A stretch of DNA of 35,094 nt from Sphingobacteriia bacterium (GTDB taxonomy: Bacteria; Bacteroidota; Bacteroidia; NS11-12g; UBA9320): the NCBI GenBank assembly GCA_008080835.1, contig VMDK01000127.1, forward strand, positions 1 through 35,094, read 5' to 3'. The notes below the pieces were generated by a model. The model made no database searches. It worked only from the letters and a program-made list of their open reading frames with translations, and was not told where the DNA came from. The translations under genes were made by a program, and so were the position numbers. Within the stretch, counting starts at the first letter, position 1. Each line of letters opens with the position of its first letter. Below are positions 1 through 8,905 of the stretch, piece after piece.

Positions 1-736
1 CCAGAGAAGATCTTTCCATGATCATTCGTGTTCCTCGGTCAACCAATTTGGCATTACTTAGTTGCATATCCACCATCTTGCTTCCCACGACGCGTCCCAG
101 TTTGACCATCACGGCCGATGTGATCATGTTCAAGACCATTTTTTGAGCAGTTCCCGATTTCATTCGGGTGCTTCCTGTCACGACTTCCGGGCCGACGATC
201 ACTTCTACCGGAAAATCAGCGATCTCGCTCGTTTGACTCGCAGCATTGCAACTGATGGACCCACAACCAACTCCATTCGCTTTACAGTCTCTCAAACCTC
301 CAAGGACGTAAGGGGTCTTACCGCTGGCACTGATGCCAACGACGAAATCTCCGTCATTGACCCCGTGCGCTTCAAGGTCTTTCCAGGCTTGTACTGTGTC
401 ATCTTCGGCGTGCTCTACCGCCTTTCGTATAGCTCCATCGCCTCCGGCAATGATCCCTATGACCCAATCGTGAGGCACTCCATATGTGGGTGGGCATTCG
501 CTGGCATCCAGGATACCCAATCTTCCGCTGGTTCCGCTTCCAATGTAGAATAACCGACCACCGTCCTTCATTCGATCGTACACGGCGTCTATCAATGCAA
601 TGATGGACGACGAAGCGTCGGCTACAGCAAGCGCAACTTTCTCATCCTCACGATTGATAGCGTCGACGAGCTCTGAGGTGCTCATTTTGTCGAGATCGGA
701 GTAATGGGAATCCGATTCAGTGGACAGGTGTTCCAT
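1..736 (-). CDS. murQ: N-acetylmuramic acid 6-phosphate etherase MurQ (partial, 3' end outside window)
   Basis: MurQ cleaves the D-lactyl ether of MurNAc-6-phosphate to give GlcNAc-6-phosphate in cytoplasmic peptidoglycan recycling. I translated the minus strand from the ATG at 736 down to base 1 (245 codons, open at the edge). The product has the family's N-terminal DSHY...KMST segment, the SIS-domain phosphosugar loop IGSGTSGRLG (residues 65-74), and the hallmark DASECPP. E80 and E111 correspond by spacing to the two catalytic glutamates described for E. coli MurQ. A later stretch GSTRMKSGTAQK is also typical of the family. A TGA lies two codons upstream in frame, so 736 is the most upstream possible start. 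A TATCTTTG box ends four bases before this ATG. The C-terminal part is missing because of the window edge, not because of a break in the gene. Confidence 0.95.
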   Translation of the reverse strand, partial: MEHLSTESDSHYSDLDKMSTSELVDAINREDEKVALAVADASSSIIALIDAVYDRMKDGGRLFYIGSGTSGRLGILDASECPPTYGVPHDWVIGIIAGGDGAIRKAVEHAEDDTVQAWKDLEAHGVNDGDFVVGISASGKTPYVLGGLRDCKANGVGCGSISCNAASQTSEIADFPVEVIVGPEVVTGSTRMKSGTAQKMVLNMITSAVMVKLGRVVGSKMVDMQLSNAKLVDRGTRMIMERSSL

Positions 737-740
737 TGCT

Positions 741-748
741 CAAAGATA
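741..748 (-). promoter_or_regulatory. murQ -7 promoter box (TATCTTTG)
   Basis: The minus strand reads TATCTTTG, an exact match to the Bacteroidota TAnnTTTG box, followed by AGCA and then the murQ ATG. I see no clear -33 TTTG at ideal spacing. The four-base gap implies that transcription starts at or very near the start codon. Confidence 0.55.
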
Positions 749-816
749 GGTTTTCAAAGCATCCGAAAAATAGACAAAAGACAAGCGCATTTTTTCGAGG
801 TGCGCACGTTCGGGTC

Positions 817-850
817 AAAAAAAAAGCGGCAAATGCCGCTTTCTTTTTTA
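817..850 (-). terminator. Rho-independent terminator of pnp
   Basis: An AGCGGC / GCCGCT stem (825-830 with 835-840) with a four-base loop is flanked by A and T runs. On the minus strand it directly follows the pnp stop codon and is followed by at least eight T residues, a classical intrinsic terminator. It separates pnp from murQ, which has its own promoter box. Confidence 0.85.
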
Positions 851-3124
851 GTTATCTCCTTTTGCTCGGTTCTCCCGACGATCTCGGTAATTTCCTCCAC
901 CGCGATTTCTGTCGTTTCTTCCTCTTCCTCCTCTGTCGCGATCATTTCTTCGATCACCACGTGGACCACGGTCGCGACGTTCGCGACGCTCAGGCTCCAC
1001 ATAACCTTCCGGTTTCTCAAGAAGTGCTTTTCTGGACAATCTCAGTTTTCCTGATTTTTCGTCTACCTCAAGAAGTTTCACCTGAACGATGTCACCTTCT
1101 TTGATAACGTCTTCCACATTATTCGTGCGCTCCCAGGATATCTCAGAAATGTGCAGAAGTCCTTCCTTGCCTGGAAGGATCTCAACGAATGCTCCGAAAT
1201 CGAGTACGCTCTTCACAGGGCCTTCGTAAGTTTCACCTACTTCAGGATCCTCACAGATACCATCGATCTTCGCTTTCGCGTTTTCGAGGTCTTCCTTATT
1301 CGCACTCATGATCTCCACAACTCCCATTCCATCAACTTCATCGATAGTAATAGTAGTGTTTGTTTCTGCCTGAAGCTCCTGAATGACCTTTCCACCGGAA
1401 CCGATCACGGCACCGATCTTGTCTTTCGGGATCTCGAATTTCACAATTCGCGGAGTATGTTCTTTCAGGTCGGTGTTTGCACTTGACATGGTTTTCTCCA
1501 TTTCATCAAGTACGTGAAGTCGGCCTTCTTTTCCTTGCATAAGCGCTTCTTCCAGCACCTCATAAGACAGACCATTCACTTTCATGTCCATCTGACATGC
1601 GTACAATCCGTCGCGGTTTCCGATCACCTTGAAGTCCATGTCTCCCAAGTGGTCCTCATCTCCGAGGATATCGCTGAGGATGGCATACTTACCACTCTCT
1701 TCGTCAGAGATCATTCCCATGGCGATACCTGAAAGTCCTTTTTTAACCTGGATACCTGCATCCATCAAAGCCATGGATCCCGCACATACAGTTGCCATGG
1801 ATGATGATCCGTTACTTTCCAGGATATCAGAAACGATACGAACTGTATATCCCACATCTTCCGGAAGCATGCGCTTCAACCCACGCGATGCCAGGTTTCC
1901 GTGTCCGATCTCACGACGACCTGGTCCGCGATTCGGTCGAACCTCCCCTACGGAGAACGCCGGGAAGTTGTAGTGCAACATGAAGTCGCTGTATCCTGAT
2001 TTATTCGGACTATCCAATAATTGCTGATCGAGTTTCGATCCCAGTGTCACGGTAGTGAGGGACTGTGTCTCCCCACGTGTGAACAAGGCCGAACCGTGAG
2101 CAGATGGCAATACATCCACTTCTGTCCATATTTGTCGGACTTCGTTCTTAGCGCGTCCGTCCAGGCGTCCACCGGTCTCAAGCACCATATTTCGGATGGC
2201 CTCTTTCTTGATCTTCTTGTAATAGCGTTTCGCAAAAGATATCGTCTCATCCTCTACGTCTTCACCAAGTGACTCGATGAACTCATCCAAGATAGCTTCG
2301 AATCCTTCGTTCCGCTCATTTTTTGAGGATGGCTTTTGGGCAAAATCATAGATCTTCTGGTAACATACCTCTCGAACCTGCTTTTCAACTTCTGGATCTT
2401 CAGGGTCACCTGCGTATTCACGTGGCTCAGGTCTTCCGCCTAACATTTCGCACAATTCCAGCTGTGCCGCACATTGTTTCTTAATGTATTCGTGCGCTAC
2501 TTTCAGTGCTTCGATCATGTCCTGCTCAGAGATACCATCCATCTCTCCTTCAACCATCGTGATATCCGCTGCAGTACCCGCAACGATCATGTCGATGTCG
2601 CTGTTCTCCATCTCATCGCGATAAGGGTTGATGATGTATTCCCCATCCACTCGACCCACACGAACTTCTGAGATCGGACCTTCGAATGGAATATCTGTGA
2701 TGGTCAGAGCAGCTGAAGCCGCTAAACCTACAAATGTATCAGGCATCACATTGTCATCAGATGAGATCAGCTGAAGCATGATCTGTGTTTCATTGTGATA
2801 ATCACCCGGAAACATCGGACGAAGTGCCCTGTCGACAATACGACAGATCAATACTTCGTAATCAGAAAGGCGTCCTTCTCTTCGAAGGAAGCTACCTGGT
2901 ATTCTACCCACTGAGGCGAATTTCTCCTGATAGTCTACCGACATCGGAAGAAAATCAACGCCTTCACGTGCTTTTTTACTTGATACTACTGTGGCGAGGA
3001 TCTTCGTTTTTCCTACGCTCAATACAATGGCCCCATCGGCCTGACGAGCCATTCGGCCCGTTTCGAGTTTGACGACTCTACCGTCGCCAAAGTCTAAAAC
3101 TTTCTCTGTTGCTTCTAATTTCAT
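848..3124 (-). CDS. pnp: Polyribonucleotide nucleotidyltransferase (PNPase)
   Basis: PNPase is a phosphorolytic 3'-5' exoribonuclease and a core mRNA-decay enzyme. The 758-residue product has two RNase PH-like domains (about 10-230 and 310-545), a KH domain with the IGSGGK loop (about 565-625), an S1 domain (about 634-703; FGAFVEILPGKEGLLH), and a basic tail rich in Arg, Gly, Asn and Asp over the last 50 or so residues. I chose the ATG at 3124; an in-frame TTG at 3130 is possible, but a stop lies two codons above it. A perfect AGGAGG at 3145-3150 is too far away for either (20 or 14 bases) and is well placed only for an out-of-frame ATG at 3137. The gene lies downstream of rpsO, the widespread rpsO-pnp order, and ends in its own terminator. 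Confidence 0.96.
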   Translation of the reverse strand: MKLEATEKVLDFGDGRVVKLETGRMARQADGAIVLSVGKTKILATVVSSKKAREGVDFLPMSVDYQEKFASVGRIPGSFLRREGRLSDYEVLICRIVDRALRPMFPGDYHNETQIMLQLISSDDNVMPDTFVGLAASAALTITDIPFEGPISEVRVGRVDGEYIINPYRDEMENSDIDMIVAGTAADITMVEGEMDGISEQDMIEALKVAHEYIKKQCAAQLELCEMLGGRPEPREYAGDPEDPEVEKQVREVCYQKIYDFAQKPSSKNERNEGFEAILDEFIESLGEDVEDETISFAKRYYKKIKKEAIRNMVLETGGRLDGRAKNEVRQIWTEVDVLPSAHGSALFTRGETQSLTTVTLGSKLDQQLLDSPNKSGYSDFMLHYNFPAFSVGEVRPNRGPGRREIGHGNLASRGLKRMLPEDVGYTVRIVSDILESNGSSSMATVCAGSMALMDAGIQVKKGLSGIAMGMISDEESGKYAILSDILGDEDHLGDMDFKVIGNRDGLYACQMDMKVNGLSYEVLEEALMQGKEGRLHVLDEMEKTMSSANTDLKEHTPRIVKFEIPKDKIGAVIGSGGKVIQELQAETNTTITIDEVDGMGVVEIMSANKEDLENAKAKIDGICEDPEVGETYEGPVKSVLDFGAFVEILPGKEGLLHISEISWERTNNVEDVIKEGDIVQVKLLEVDEKSGKLRLSRKALLEKPEGYVEPERRERRDRGPRGDRRNDRDRGGRGRNDRNRGGGNYRDRRENRAKGDN

Positions 3125-3177
3125 TTTCAATCGTCATTATTGCGCCTCCTGAATTAGGGCGACTTGGAATAAAGATG

Positions 3178-3217
3178 GACAAAAAAAAGGCCTTTAGTCT
3201 TGTACTAAGGCCTTTCT
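3178..3217 (-). terminator. Rho-independent terminator between rpsO and pnp
   Basis: A long stem pairs 3186-3198 with 3204-3215 (AAAGGCCTT core, AGT/ACT top, one bulged base) and is followed on the minus strand by a run of T residues from 3188 to 3181. It lies 35 bases after the rpsO stop. Expression of pnp from the rpsO promoter would need read-through. Confidence 0.85.
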
Positions 3218-3251
3218 TTATATCTCATATTATGTCTTGAGTCAAATCTGA

Positions 3252-3521
3252 TTACTTTCTCAGACCGAGTTTTCCAATGATATCACGGTAACGGAAGATG
3301 TCTTTCTTAGCTATATAGTTCAAAAGCGCTCTGCGCTTTCCTACAAGCTTCACCAAACTCAATTCCGCTGAGTAATCCTTTTTGTTCTCCTTCAAATGCT
3401 CAGTCAAGTGTGAGATCCTGTGTGTGAACAGGGCGATCTGAGCCTCCGCCTGACCAGTGTTCGTTTCACTTCCGGCGTGCTCTTTGAAGATGTCTTTCTT
3501 AATGTCTGCAGTCAATTTCAT
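3252..3521 (-). CDS. rpsO: 30S ribosomal protein S15
   Basis: S15 binds the central domain of 16S rRNA early in small-subunit assembly. The 89-residue length is typical of the family, and the product has the expected TGQAEAQIALFTHRI segment, HLKENKKDYS and the conserved LVGKRRALLNYI core. The ATG at 3521 is preceded by a modest GGTAAG. A TATTTTTG promoter box lies about 46 bases upstream, and a strong terminator follows the gene. The neighbour downstream on the same strand is pnp, the usual bacterial arrangement. Confidence 0.98.
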   Translation of the reverse strand: MKLTADIKKDIFKEHAGSETNTGQAEAQIALFTHRISHLTEHLKENKKDYSAELSLVKLVGKRRALLNYIAKKDIFRYRDIIGKLGLRK

Positions 3522-3567
3522 TCTTACCGCTTTGATTCTTGAATCGTGTTCCTTCTAAATAAGTCGG

Positions 3568-3598
3568 CAAAAATAAGAAATATTATTCCTAACCGCAA
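3568..3598 (-). promoter_or_regulatory. rpsO promoter (TTG, 20-base spacer, TATTTTTG)
   Basis: On the minus strand TTG (3598-3596) and TATTTTTG (3575-3568) are separated by 20 bases, close to the Bacteroidota -33/-7 arrangement. The leader to the rpsO ATG is about 46 bases and includes a small GATTC/GAATC dyad (3534-3545). Confidence 0.6.
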
Positions 3599-3708
3599 CA
3601 GTTTAGGGAACTAAAAATAGAGTGTGAGCTTGCCCGACTCTGGAGGGTGTAAAGAGTAAGGGCGAAGGGCAAGTGAACAGGGAATATCCCGAAACCCTAA
3701 ACCCATGT

Positions 3709-5808
3709 CTAATAGGAGCCGGCCCAGCGTCGCATGCCCCATTCCAAAGCCAGCAAGCCGAAGATGAGATAGAACAACCACTTCATGTCAATGATGTCCT
3801 TGAACGTGGAATAAGACCGCACAACACTCTCAGAATTGCCGTTTTCTACCAGGGATCTGACTATTCGCGACACATCATCCGGGAGTGGATATGCGAACAG
3901 TCCATTGCTGTTTTCAGCAACCTGACGAAGCATTTTATGATCTGCGGTGAGTCTGAGCTGTTCGATCACCAGCGGTTTCACAATGAAACTTCCCGCAGCG
4001 TTCAATGCACGACCGGCCATAGTGGTCTTGGCTGTGAACGAGTATGAGCCGGGTGGTAAACTGCCTGGTTCCAGATGATAGAAACGCCCTCTCGGTACAA
4101 AATTGTAATTGAAAACCTCGCCTGAGTCATTTCGAATGATCAACTCGACGTTATTCTTGTTCACCGCCTCGTAGTTGTCGTTGTATACCTCTGCGCGAAA
4201 AGTGATCTGCTCGTTCTCGAACAGATTCCTCTTGGATGGGAACACGCGGAACTTCCGACTGTCTTCTTTCAGGGCCAGGAACTGAACGAGCTTTGAGAAG
4301 AAATCAGAGAACACCTCGTTGTTCTCTCGCTCTTCGAATTCGTACAATTTCCAGCGCCAAAGACCTTCTCCGCAAAAGACTAATCGCTTATAGCGATCCG
4401 CCTTACTAAGGACCAGTAGTGGCATCTGAGTTTTGACCTGACCGATCTTCTGAAGCAAGGCTGTATGTCCATTTCCACGACTCTGGTATTGTCCGAACGG
4501 AACGATCAGAGGCGGAAACGTATTGAGGAATGCGCTGTTCTCGTCATCGAGTTCGAAGAGATCGAATTGTCGGTTCCAGCTCCCTTGAGCCTGATTATAG
4601 TTGCGATTATTTCCCTGAATGGTCACATCTGCACCGAGTGAATTCCAATGGCTGATCGACGTCGCAGTTCCCAAAATGTTCAACATGGGGATCTGACGAT
4701 CGCGCAACCCTTTGAGATAATCCAATTCCATCCCATTGGTTGGCATCTGGTGGGTGATGACCAGATCGAAGCGATCCTTGTCAACCGAGCTCAGATCTCC
4801 TAAGCGGACGTCAACTTCGTACTGATCCTTGGCTTCAATGAGCGAACGTAAAGCAGCAATATCGGGGTGAGGAGCATGAGCGCTGATCAATATTCGCTGT
4901 CGACCGTCGATGACCTCCGTAGCAGCATATGCAGTATTATTCCTCCGATTGTACTCGCCATCTGCGGGCGCAAAACGGACGATAAAATCATTGGAACCGT
5001 CTTTCGCGGCACTCAAGTTGAACCGTACAGTCTTGGTAAAACGATCCTTCTCGATCACTATGGATTCTGACCCTAGTTTGGAACCACCCGACCAGATGCT
5101 TACTTCCGACCGCACTCCTTCTGCTTTAGTGGCCAGCACATCCACCTCCACAGGGAATTCGTTTCCCAGAAATGTGATGGCATTCATGCGTACATCTTGA
5201 ACAGAAAGGTCGCGGCGCACGGTGGTATCACCGAATCCGATAGTATGGACAGGTACGTCACTTTTCAATGCCGCATATCCCGGATGTTTCCCGCTGTTAT
5301 AGATTCCATCGGACAGTAAAATGATTCCCCGGCCCCTGCTCCCGGAGAAGAGGTTATGTCGCTCTGCGATGACCGACTCGAGGTTCGATCGCTTTTGTGA
5401 AAAATCGACGCTTTCATTCAGTTCAACTCCTTCGCCAACTTGAATCCGGATCACCTCGAATTTATCCTTCAGGTTCTCTTCCAAGCCCAGTGCAACCTTG
5501 GGCAGGTTGTCCCTCACCAAAGCGCTATCACGTGACTGCACCATAGATGATGAGTTGTCGACAGCCAGTATAACCTGAGGTTTCTGTATATCGCGATCCA
5601 CGTATTTCAACAGTGGATTGAGCAGCAGGATCGAAAGTAGCGTAGCACTGGCAAATCGCAGAACTGAGAGCAGATACAGGAATACTTTCGAGTTCACTCT
5701 CGGATTTCGCCGATTGCGGAAATAGAGTCCACCGCTGTACAAAGCACCGAGAAGGATGCAAAGGAAAATGAACCATATGGGTAATTCCGTGAAGAGCTCG
5801 AATGACAT
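3709..5808 (-). CDS. Membrane protein with von Willebrand factor A domain
   Basis: The 699-residue product starts with two hydrophobic segments (about 8-30 and 41-67). A VWA domain follows, whose MIDAS metal-binding motif DNSSS begins at D84 (context ILAVDNSSSM) with a second element LLSDGIYNSG. The middle region (about residues 300-480) resembles the amidotransferase-like fold often fused to such proteins in Bacteroidota, although I see no catalytic triad. A single membrane helix lies near the C-terminus (WLFYLIFGLLALEWG). I therefore expect an inner-membrane protein with a large extracytoplasmic part, role unknown. The frame is open up to 5940, but ATG 5808 begins right before the first membrane helix and sits five bases after a TATCTTTG box, so I prefer it. 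The gene is divergent from pheT. Confidence 0.85.
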   Translation of the reverse strand: MSFELFTELPIWFIFLCILLGALYSGGLYFRNRRNPRVNSKVFLYLLSVLRFASATLLSILLLNPLLKYVDRDIQKPQVILAVDNSSSMVQSRDSALVRDNLPKVALGLEENLKDKFEVIRIQVGEGVELNESVDFSQKRSNLESVIAERHNLFSGSRGRGIILLSDGIYNSGKHPGYAALKSDVPVHTIGFGDTTVRRDLSVQDVRMNAITFLGNEFPVEVDVLATKAEGVRSEVSIWSGGSKLGSESIVIEKDRFTKTVRFNLSAAKDGSNDFIVRFAPADGEYNRRNNTAYAATEVIDGRQRILISAHAPHPDIAALRSLIEAKDQYEVDVRLGDLSSVDKDRFDLVITHQMPTNGMELDYLKGLRDRQIPMLNILGTATSISHWNSLGADVTIQGNNRNYNQAQGSWNRQFDLFELDDENSAFLNTFPPLIVPFGQYQSRGNGHTALLQKIGQVKTQMPLLVLSKADRYKRLVFCGEGLWRWKLYEFEERENNEVFSDFFSKLVQFLALKEDSRKFRVFPSKRNLFENEQITFRAEVYNDNYEAVNKNNVELIIRNDSGEVFNYNFVPRGRFYHLEPGSLPPGSYSFTAKTTMAGRALNAAGSFIVKPLVIEQLRLTADHKMLRQVAENSNGLFAYPLPDDVSRIVRSLVENGNSESVVRSYSTFKDIIDMKWLFYLIFGLLALEWGMRRWAGSY

Positions 5809-5813
5809 GGCGG

Positions 5814-5821
5814 CAAAGATA
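5814..5821 (-). promoter_or_regulatory. -7 promoter box (TATCTTTG) of the VWA protein gene
   Basis: Exact TAnnTTTG match on the minus strand, five bases (CCGCC) before the chosen ATG at 5808. It supports the internal start rather than the longer reading frame. No good -33 element is seen. Confidence 0.5.
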
Positions 5822-5940
5822 TCGGGAGTGCAATAAATTCCTACGATTAACGAAGAGTGGTCGAGGGAATTGTATAAAGCGGTGAAAGCTTCGCTCAAGC
5901 CTCGAAGAATCATTAATTTCGCTGCCATAAAAGTCTGCAA

Positions 5941-8271
5941 ATGAAGATCTCCTACAATTGGTTGAAATCATTCATCGAACTGAAAGAGGGACCACATGAA
6001 GTTGCCGCGGTTCTCACTCAAACAGGCCTTGAAGTAGAGCATGTGGATGAGATAGAAACCATCAAAGGAGGTTTGAGGGATCTGGTCGTGGGAGAGGTAT
6101 TGGAATGTGAGAAGCATCCGAATGCCGACAAACTAAAGCTCACCAAAGTTGATCTCGGCAGCGGCGAACCTGTTCAGATCGTATGCGGAGCACCGAATGT
6201 GGCTCAGGGCCAAAAGGTCGTTGTGGCACCAGTGAATTCTACGATCCATCCGCTGGAAGGCGAGCCATTCCAGATCAAGAAAGCCAAGATCCGTGGTGAA
6301 GTATCCTTTGGTATGATCTGCGCAGAAGACGAGATCGGTCTTGGTTCGGATCACGATGGGATCATTATCCTGCCGGAAAATGTAAAAACAGGAACCCTTG
6401 TGAGTGATCACTTCAATGTTGGAACGGATCATTGTATTGAAATAGGCCTTACACCAAATCGCGGAGACGCCATTTCGCATTTCGGTGTAGCCCGGGATCT
6501 CAAAGCATTTTATGGCCGAGAGACTTGCTTCCCCACCATCGACCAAAGCGAATTCGGTGGTAGTGCTTCCATGGATATTGACATTCAGGATCTGGACGGG
6601 TGTCCGAGATATGCGGGTGTGCTCCTGCAAAATGTTCATGTCGGTGAAAGTCCTGACTGGCTGAAGGACCGCCTGAGAAGCATAGGTCTTAGCCCCATAA
6701 ATAACGTGGTGGATGTGACCAACTTCGTCATGCACGAGATCGGTCAGCCGATCCATGCCTTCGATCTGGATCAGATCCATGGCGGGATCGTGGTACGACG
6801 CGCAAAGAAAGGTGAGAAGCTTACTACGCTGGATGACATAGTGCGAGAACTGGACGAACAGGATCTGGTCATTGCCGATCACAAAGGCCCATTGGCTCTA
6901 GCGGGTGTTTTCGGAGGTATCAATTCAGGTGTTTCAAATGAGACCAGATCGGTATTCATAGAAAGTGCCTATTTCGATCCGGGAACAGTGCGCCGAACGG
7001 CTAAGCGCTTTGCATTGAATACCGATGCCAGCTTCCGATACGAAAGAGGGACGGATCCAAACTTACCGGTAAAAGCTGTGCGCAGGATCGTTCAGCTCCT
7101 TTCCGAAGTTTGTGGAGCCACGGTCAATTCTGAACTCTATGATCACTATCCAAAAGCGATCGGGAATTTCGAATTTGAGCTCGATCTGAATTGGCTGAAT
7201 ACATTTTGTGGAACCACATTCCCGAGAGACAAAGTGATCTCCATTTTGAATGCTCTTGATATTAGCACCGAAGGTGATTCGGACACAATTCAACTGAGTG
7301 TTCCGCCGTATCGACCGGATGTGACTCGTCCGGTAGATGTAGCAGAAGAAGTCCTTCGCATCTACGGTTACAACGAAGTGGAAATACCTCGAAGAATAAG
7401 CATGACACCTGCGAATGCGGTTCATTTCGATAAACACAAACTACGCAATCGGGTAGCCGATCATTTAAGCTCATTAGGATTTCTTGAGATCATGAACAAC
7501 TCCCAAACGAGCGAGGAGAAAGCATCTGAGAGTGCCGTGAAGATCCTTAACCCGTTGAGCAATGAATACGCTGTCATGCGCACTGATCTGATTTCCGGTG
7601 TAGTTGAAAGTTTGTCGTACAACTGGAAAAGAAAGATCCAGGACATCAGGGTATTTGAATTCGGCAACGTTTATAGTAAAACTGAAGATTCGTACAAAGA
7701 AGACGAGCAATTGATCATTGCCGGAACCGGAAAACTCAGAGAGGAGAACTGGTATGGTACAAGTGAAGAGTTTGACTACTTCTACTTGAGCAGTATGATC
7801 GACCAGCTCTTGGATCTCAGCAACATGGACAGTTCTGCGAAAGAGAATCTGGTGGAGTTTGGAAGACTCTCCAAAAAGCAACTGAAGCAATATGACATAG
7901 AATCCGATGTGATCTATGCGGTGATCGATTGGAAAAAATGGATCCGCAAAGCATCCAAAGCAAGATTCGAGCTTCAAGATGTTCCAAAATATCCACTGGT
8001 GAAACGCGACATCAGTGCGGTCATATCATCTGATACACCATTCGAGTCTATCGAAAAAGTAGTTCAAAAAGCTTGCGGCAAATATTTCAAATACCTCAAC
8101 TGTTTCGATGTTTTTGAAGACGAGAAACTGGGTGCTGGAAATAAAGCCTATGCATTCAGCGTGTTCATGTATGACGAGGAGAAGACCATGAACGACAAAC
8201 AGATCGACAAATTATTTGAGAAGATGTTGAAGGCTCTGGAAACTGAACTCAACGCATCCATCCGAAGATAA
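5941..8271 (+). CDS. pheT: Phenylalanine--tRNA ligase beta subunit
   Basis: PheT pairs with PheS to charge tRNA-Phe in the cytoplasm. The 776-residue product has the N-terminal MKISYNWLKSF start, an EMAP/OB tRNA-binding domain (about 45-150; KHPNADKLKLTKVD), the B3/B4 editing region, B5, the core catalytic-like domain (about 470-670), and a C-terminal FDX-ACB anticodon-binding domain from about residue 680 (YPLVKRDISAVI). Length is normal for the family. pheS is not in the window, so the two subunit genes are unlinked here. The stop TAA overlaps the next ATG by one base (TAATG), which implies translational coupling. A weak TAATTTCG box (5914-5921) precedes the gene. Confidence 0.97.
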   Translation: MKISYNWLKSFIELKEGPHEVAAVLTQTGLEVEHVDEIETIKGGLRDLVVGEVLECEKHPNADKLKLTKVDLGSGEPVQIVCGAPNVAQGQKVVVAPVNSTIHPLEGEPFQIKKAKIRGEVSFGMICAEDEIGLGSDHDGIIILPENVKTGTLVSDHFNVGTDHCIEIGLTPNRGDAISHFGVARDLKAFYGRETCFPTIDQSEFGGSASMDIDIQDLDGCPRYAGVLLQNVHVGESPDWLKDRLRSIGLSPINNVVDVTNFVMHEIGQPIHAFDLDQIHGGIVVRRAKKGEKLTTLDDIVRELDEQDLVIADHKGPLALAGVFGGINSGVSNETRSVFIESAYFDPGTVRRTAKRFALNTDASFRYERGTDPNLPVKAVRRIVQLLSEVCGATVNSELYDHYPKAIGNFEFELDLNWLNTFCGTTFPRDKVISILNALDISTEGDSDTIQLSVPPYRPDVTRPVDVAEEVLRIYGYNEVEIPRRISMTPANAVHFDKHKLRNRVADHLSSLGFLEIMNNSQTSEEKASESAVKILNPLSNEYAVMRTDLISGVVESLSYNWKRKIQDIRVFEFGNVYSKTEDSYKEDEQLIIAGTGKLREENWYGTSEEFDYFYLSSMIDQLLDLSNMDSSAKENLVEFGRLSKKQLKQYDIESDVIYAVIDWKKWIRKASKARFELQDVPKYPLVKRDISAVISSDTPFESIEKVVQKACGKYFKYLNCFDVFEDEKLGAGNKAYAFSVFMYDEEKTMNDKQIDKLFEKMLKALETELNASIRR

Positions 8272-8561
8272 TGAACCACCTCAGAGATAGATTCAATGAA
8301 TTGGAAGACAAGCTGAGGAAAATCTTGTCAGAACTCAATTCCCTTCGCGAGGAAAACTCGAAATTAAAAGCCGAAAACTCTGATTTACAAGCCCTTATCG
8401 CTGAGCAAAAAAAGGACTTCAAAGATTTAGAGGAAAGCGATAATTTGGTTAAAATTGCAGAGAAGGTTTCCAATAATGGTGATCTGGATCCGGAAATCAA
8501 AAAACAGATCGATCGCTATATTTTGGAAATAGACAAATGCATTGCACTACTCAGGGAGTAG
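8271..8561 (+). CDS. Small coiled-coil protein upstream of zapA
   Basis: This 96-residue protein of unknown function is mostly predicted coiled coil (about 1-55, heptads of Leu with many Glu, Lys and Asn). A C-terminal segment (EIKKQIDRYILEIDKCIALL) is typical of small proteins encoded before zapA in Bacteroidota. The ATG overlaps the pheT stop and the gene ends four bases before the zapA start, so all three are likely co-transcribed. A role in cell division alongside ZapA is plausible from context only. Confidence 0.8.
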   Translation: MNHLRDRFNELEDKLRKILSELNSLREENSKLKAENSDLQALIAEQKKDFKDLEESDNLVKIAEKVSNNGDLDPEIKKQIDRYILEIDKCIALLRE

Positions 8562-8565
8562 AAAA

Positions 8566-8856
8566 ATGGGAGAGGAACTTTCGATCAAAGTCAATATTGG
8601 AGATCGCTTTTACCCGCTGAAAATAGAAGCCGAGGAGGAGGAAACTGTGCGTAAGGCGGCTAAATCAATAAATGAAAAGGCTCAATTTTACCAAGAGAAT
8701 TTCGAGGTAAAAGACAAGCAGGACGCGATAGCGATGGCAGCGCTGGAGTTTGCCACGGAGCTATTGTCGAAGAACGTTGATACTTCAGAAATAGAGCGAC
8801 TGGTACAAGGACGTATCAGCCAGTTCAACATCATGTTGAACGCCGCTTTGAGATAA
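8566..8856 (+). CDS. zapA: Cell division protein ZapA
   Basis: ZapA binds FtsZ and promotes bundling of protofilaments at the division ring. The 96-residue product matches the family: an N-terminal beta strand (LSIKVNIGDRFYPLKI), an EEEETVRKAAKSINEK helix, and a long C-terminal helix containing AIAMAALEFATELL. The frame is open upstream to 8542, but the ATG at 8566, with GGGAG upstream, starts at the canonical N-terminus and just after the previous stop. rny follows 49 bases later. I saw no 6S RNA-like structure in that gap, where ssrS lies in some other bacteria. Confidence 0.92.
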   Translation: MGEELSIKVNIGDRFYPLKIEAEEEETVRKAAKSINEKAQFYQENFEVKDKQDAIAMAALEFATELLSKNVDTSEIERLVQGRISQFNIMLNAALR

Positions 8857-8905
8857 GATCCCTCATATTTCAACCACCTGAGTTCAATTTAATCGTTTAG
8901 AGAAA

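Noticed and set aside
62-553. 163-codon plus-strand frame over murQ
   Set aside because: The minus strand encodes a clear MurQ through the same bases, so this is a shadow.
3629-3673. CTTGCCC / GGGCAAG inverted repeat in the gap between rpsO and the VWA gene
   Set aside because: Seven-base arms with a 31-base separation and no other support; compatible with chance.
5809-5940. 44-residue N-terminal extension of the VWA protein
   Set aside because: It would contain the TATCTTTG box and run up to the pheT start, and the internal ATG begins exactly at the first membrane helix.
6133-6882. 249-codon open frame antisense to pheT
   Set aside because: It mirrors a strongly conserved gene, has no family motif and no promoter or RBS; a shadow frame.
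8857-8905. Possible 6S RNA between zapA and rny
   Set aside because: The gap is only 49 bases, far too short for ssrS.
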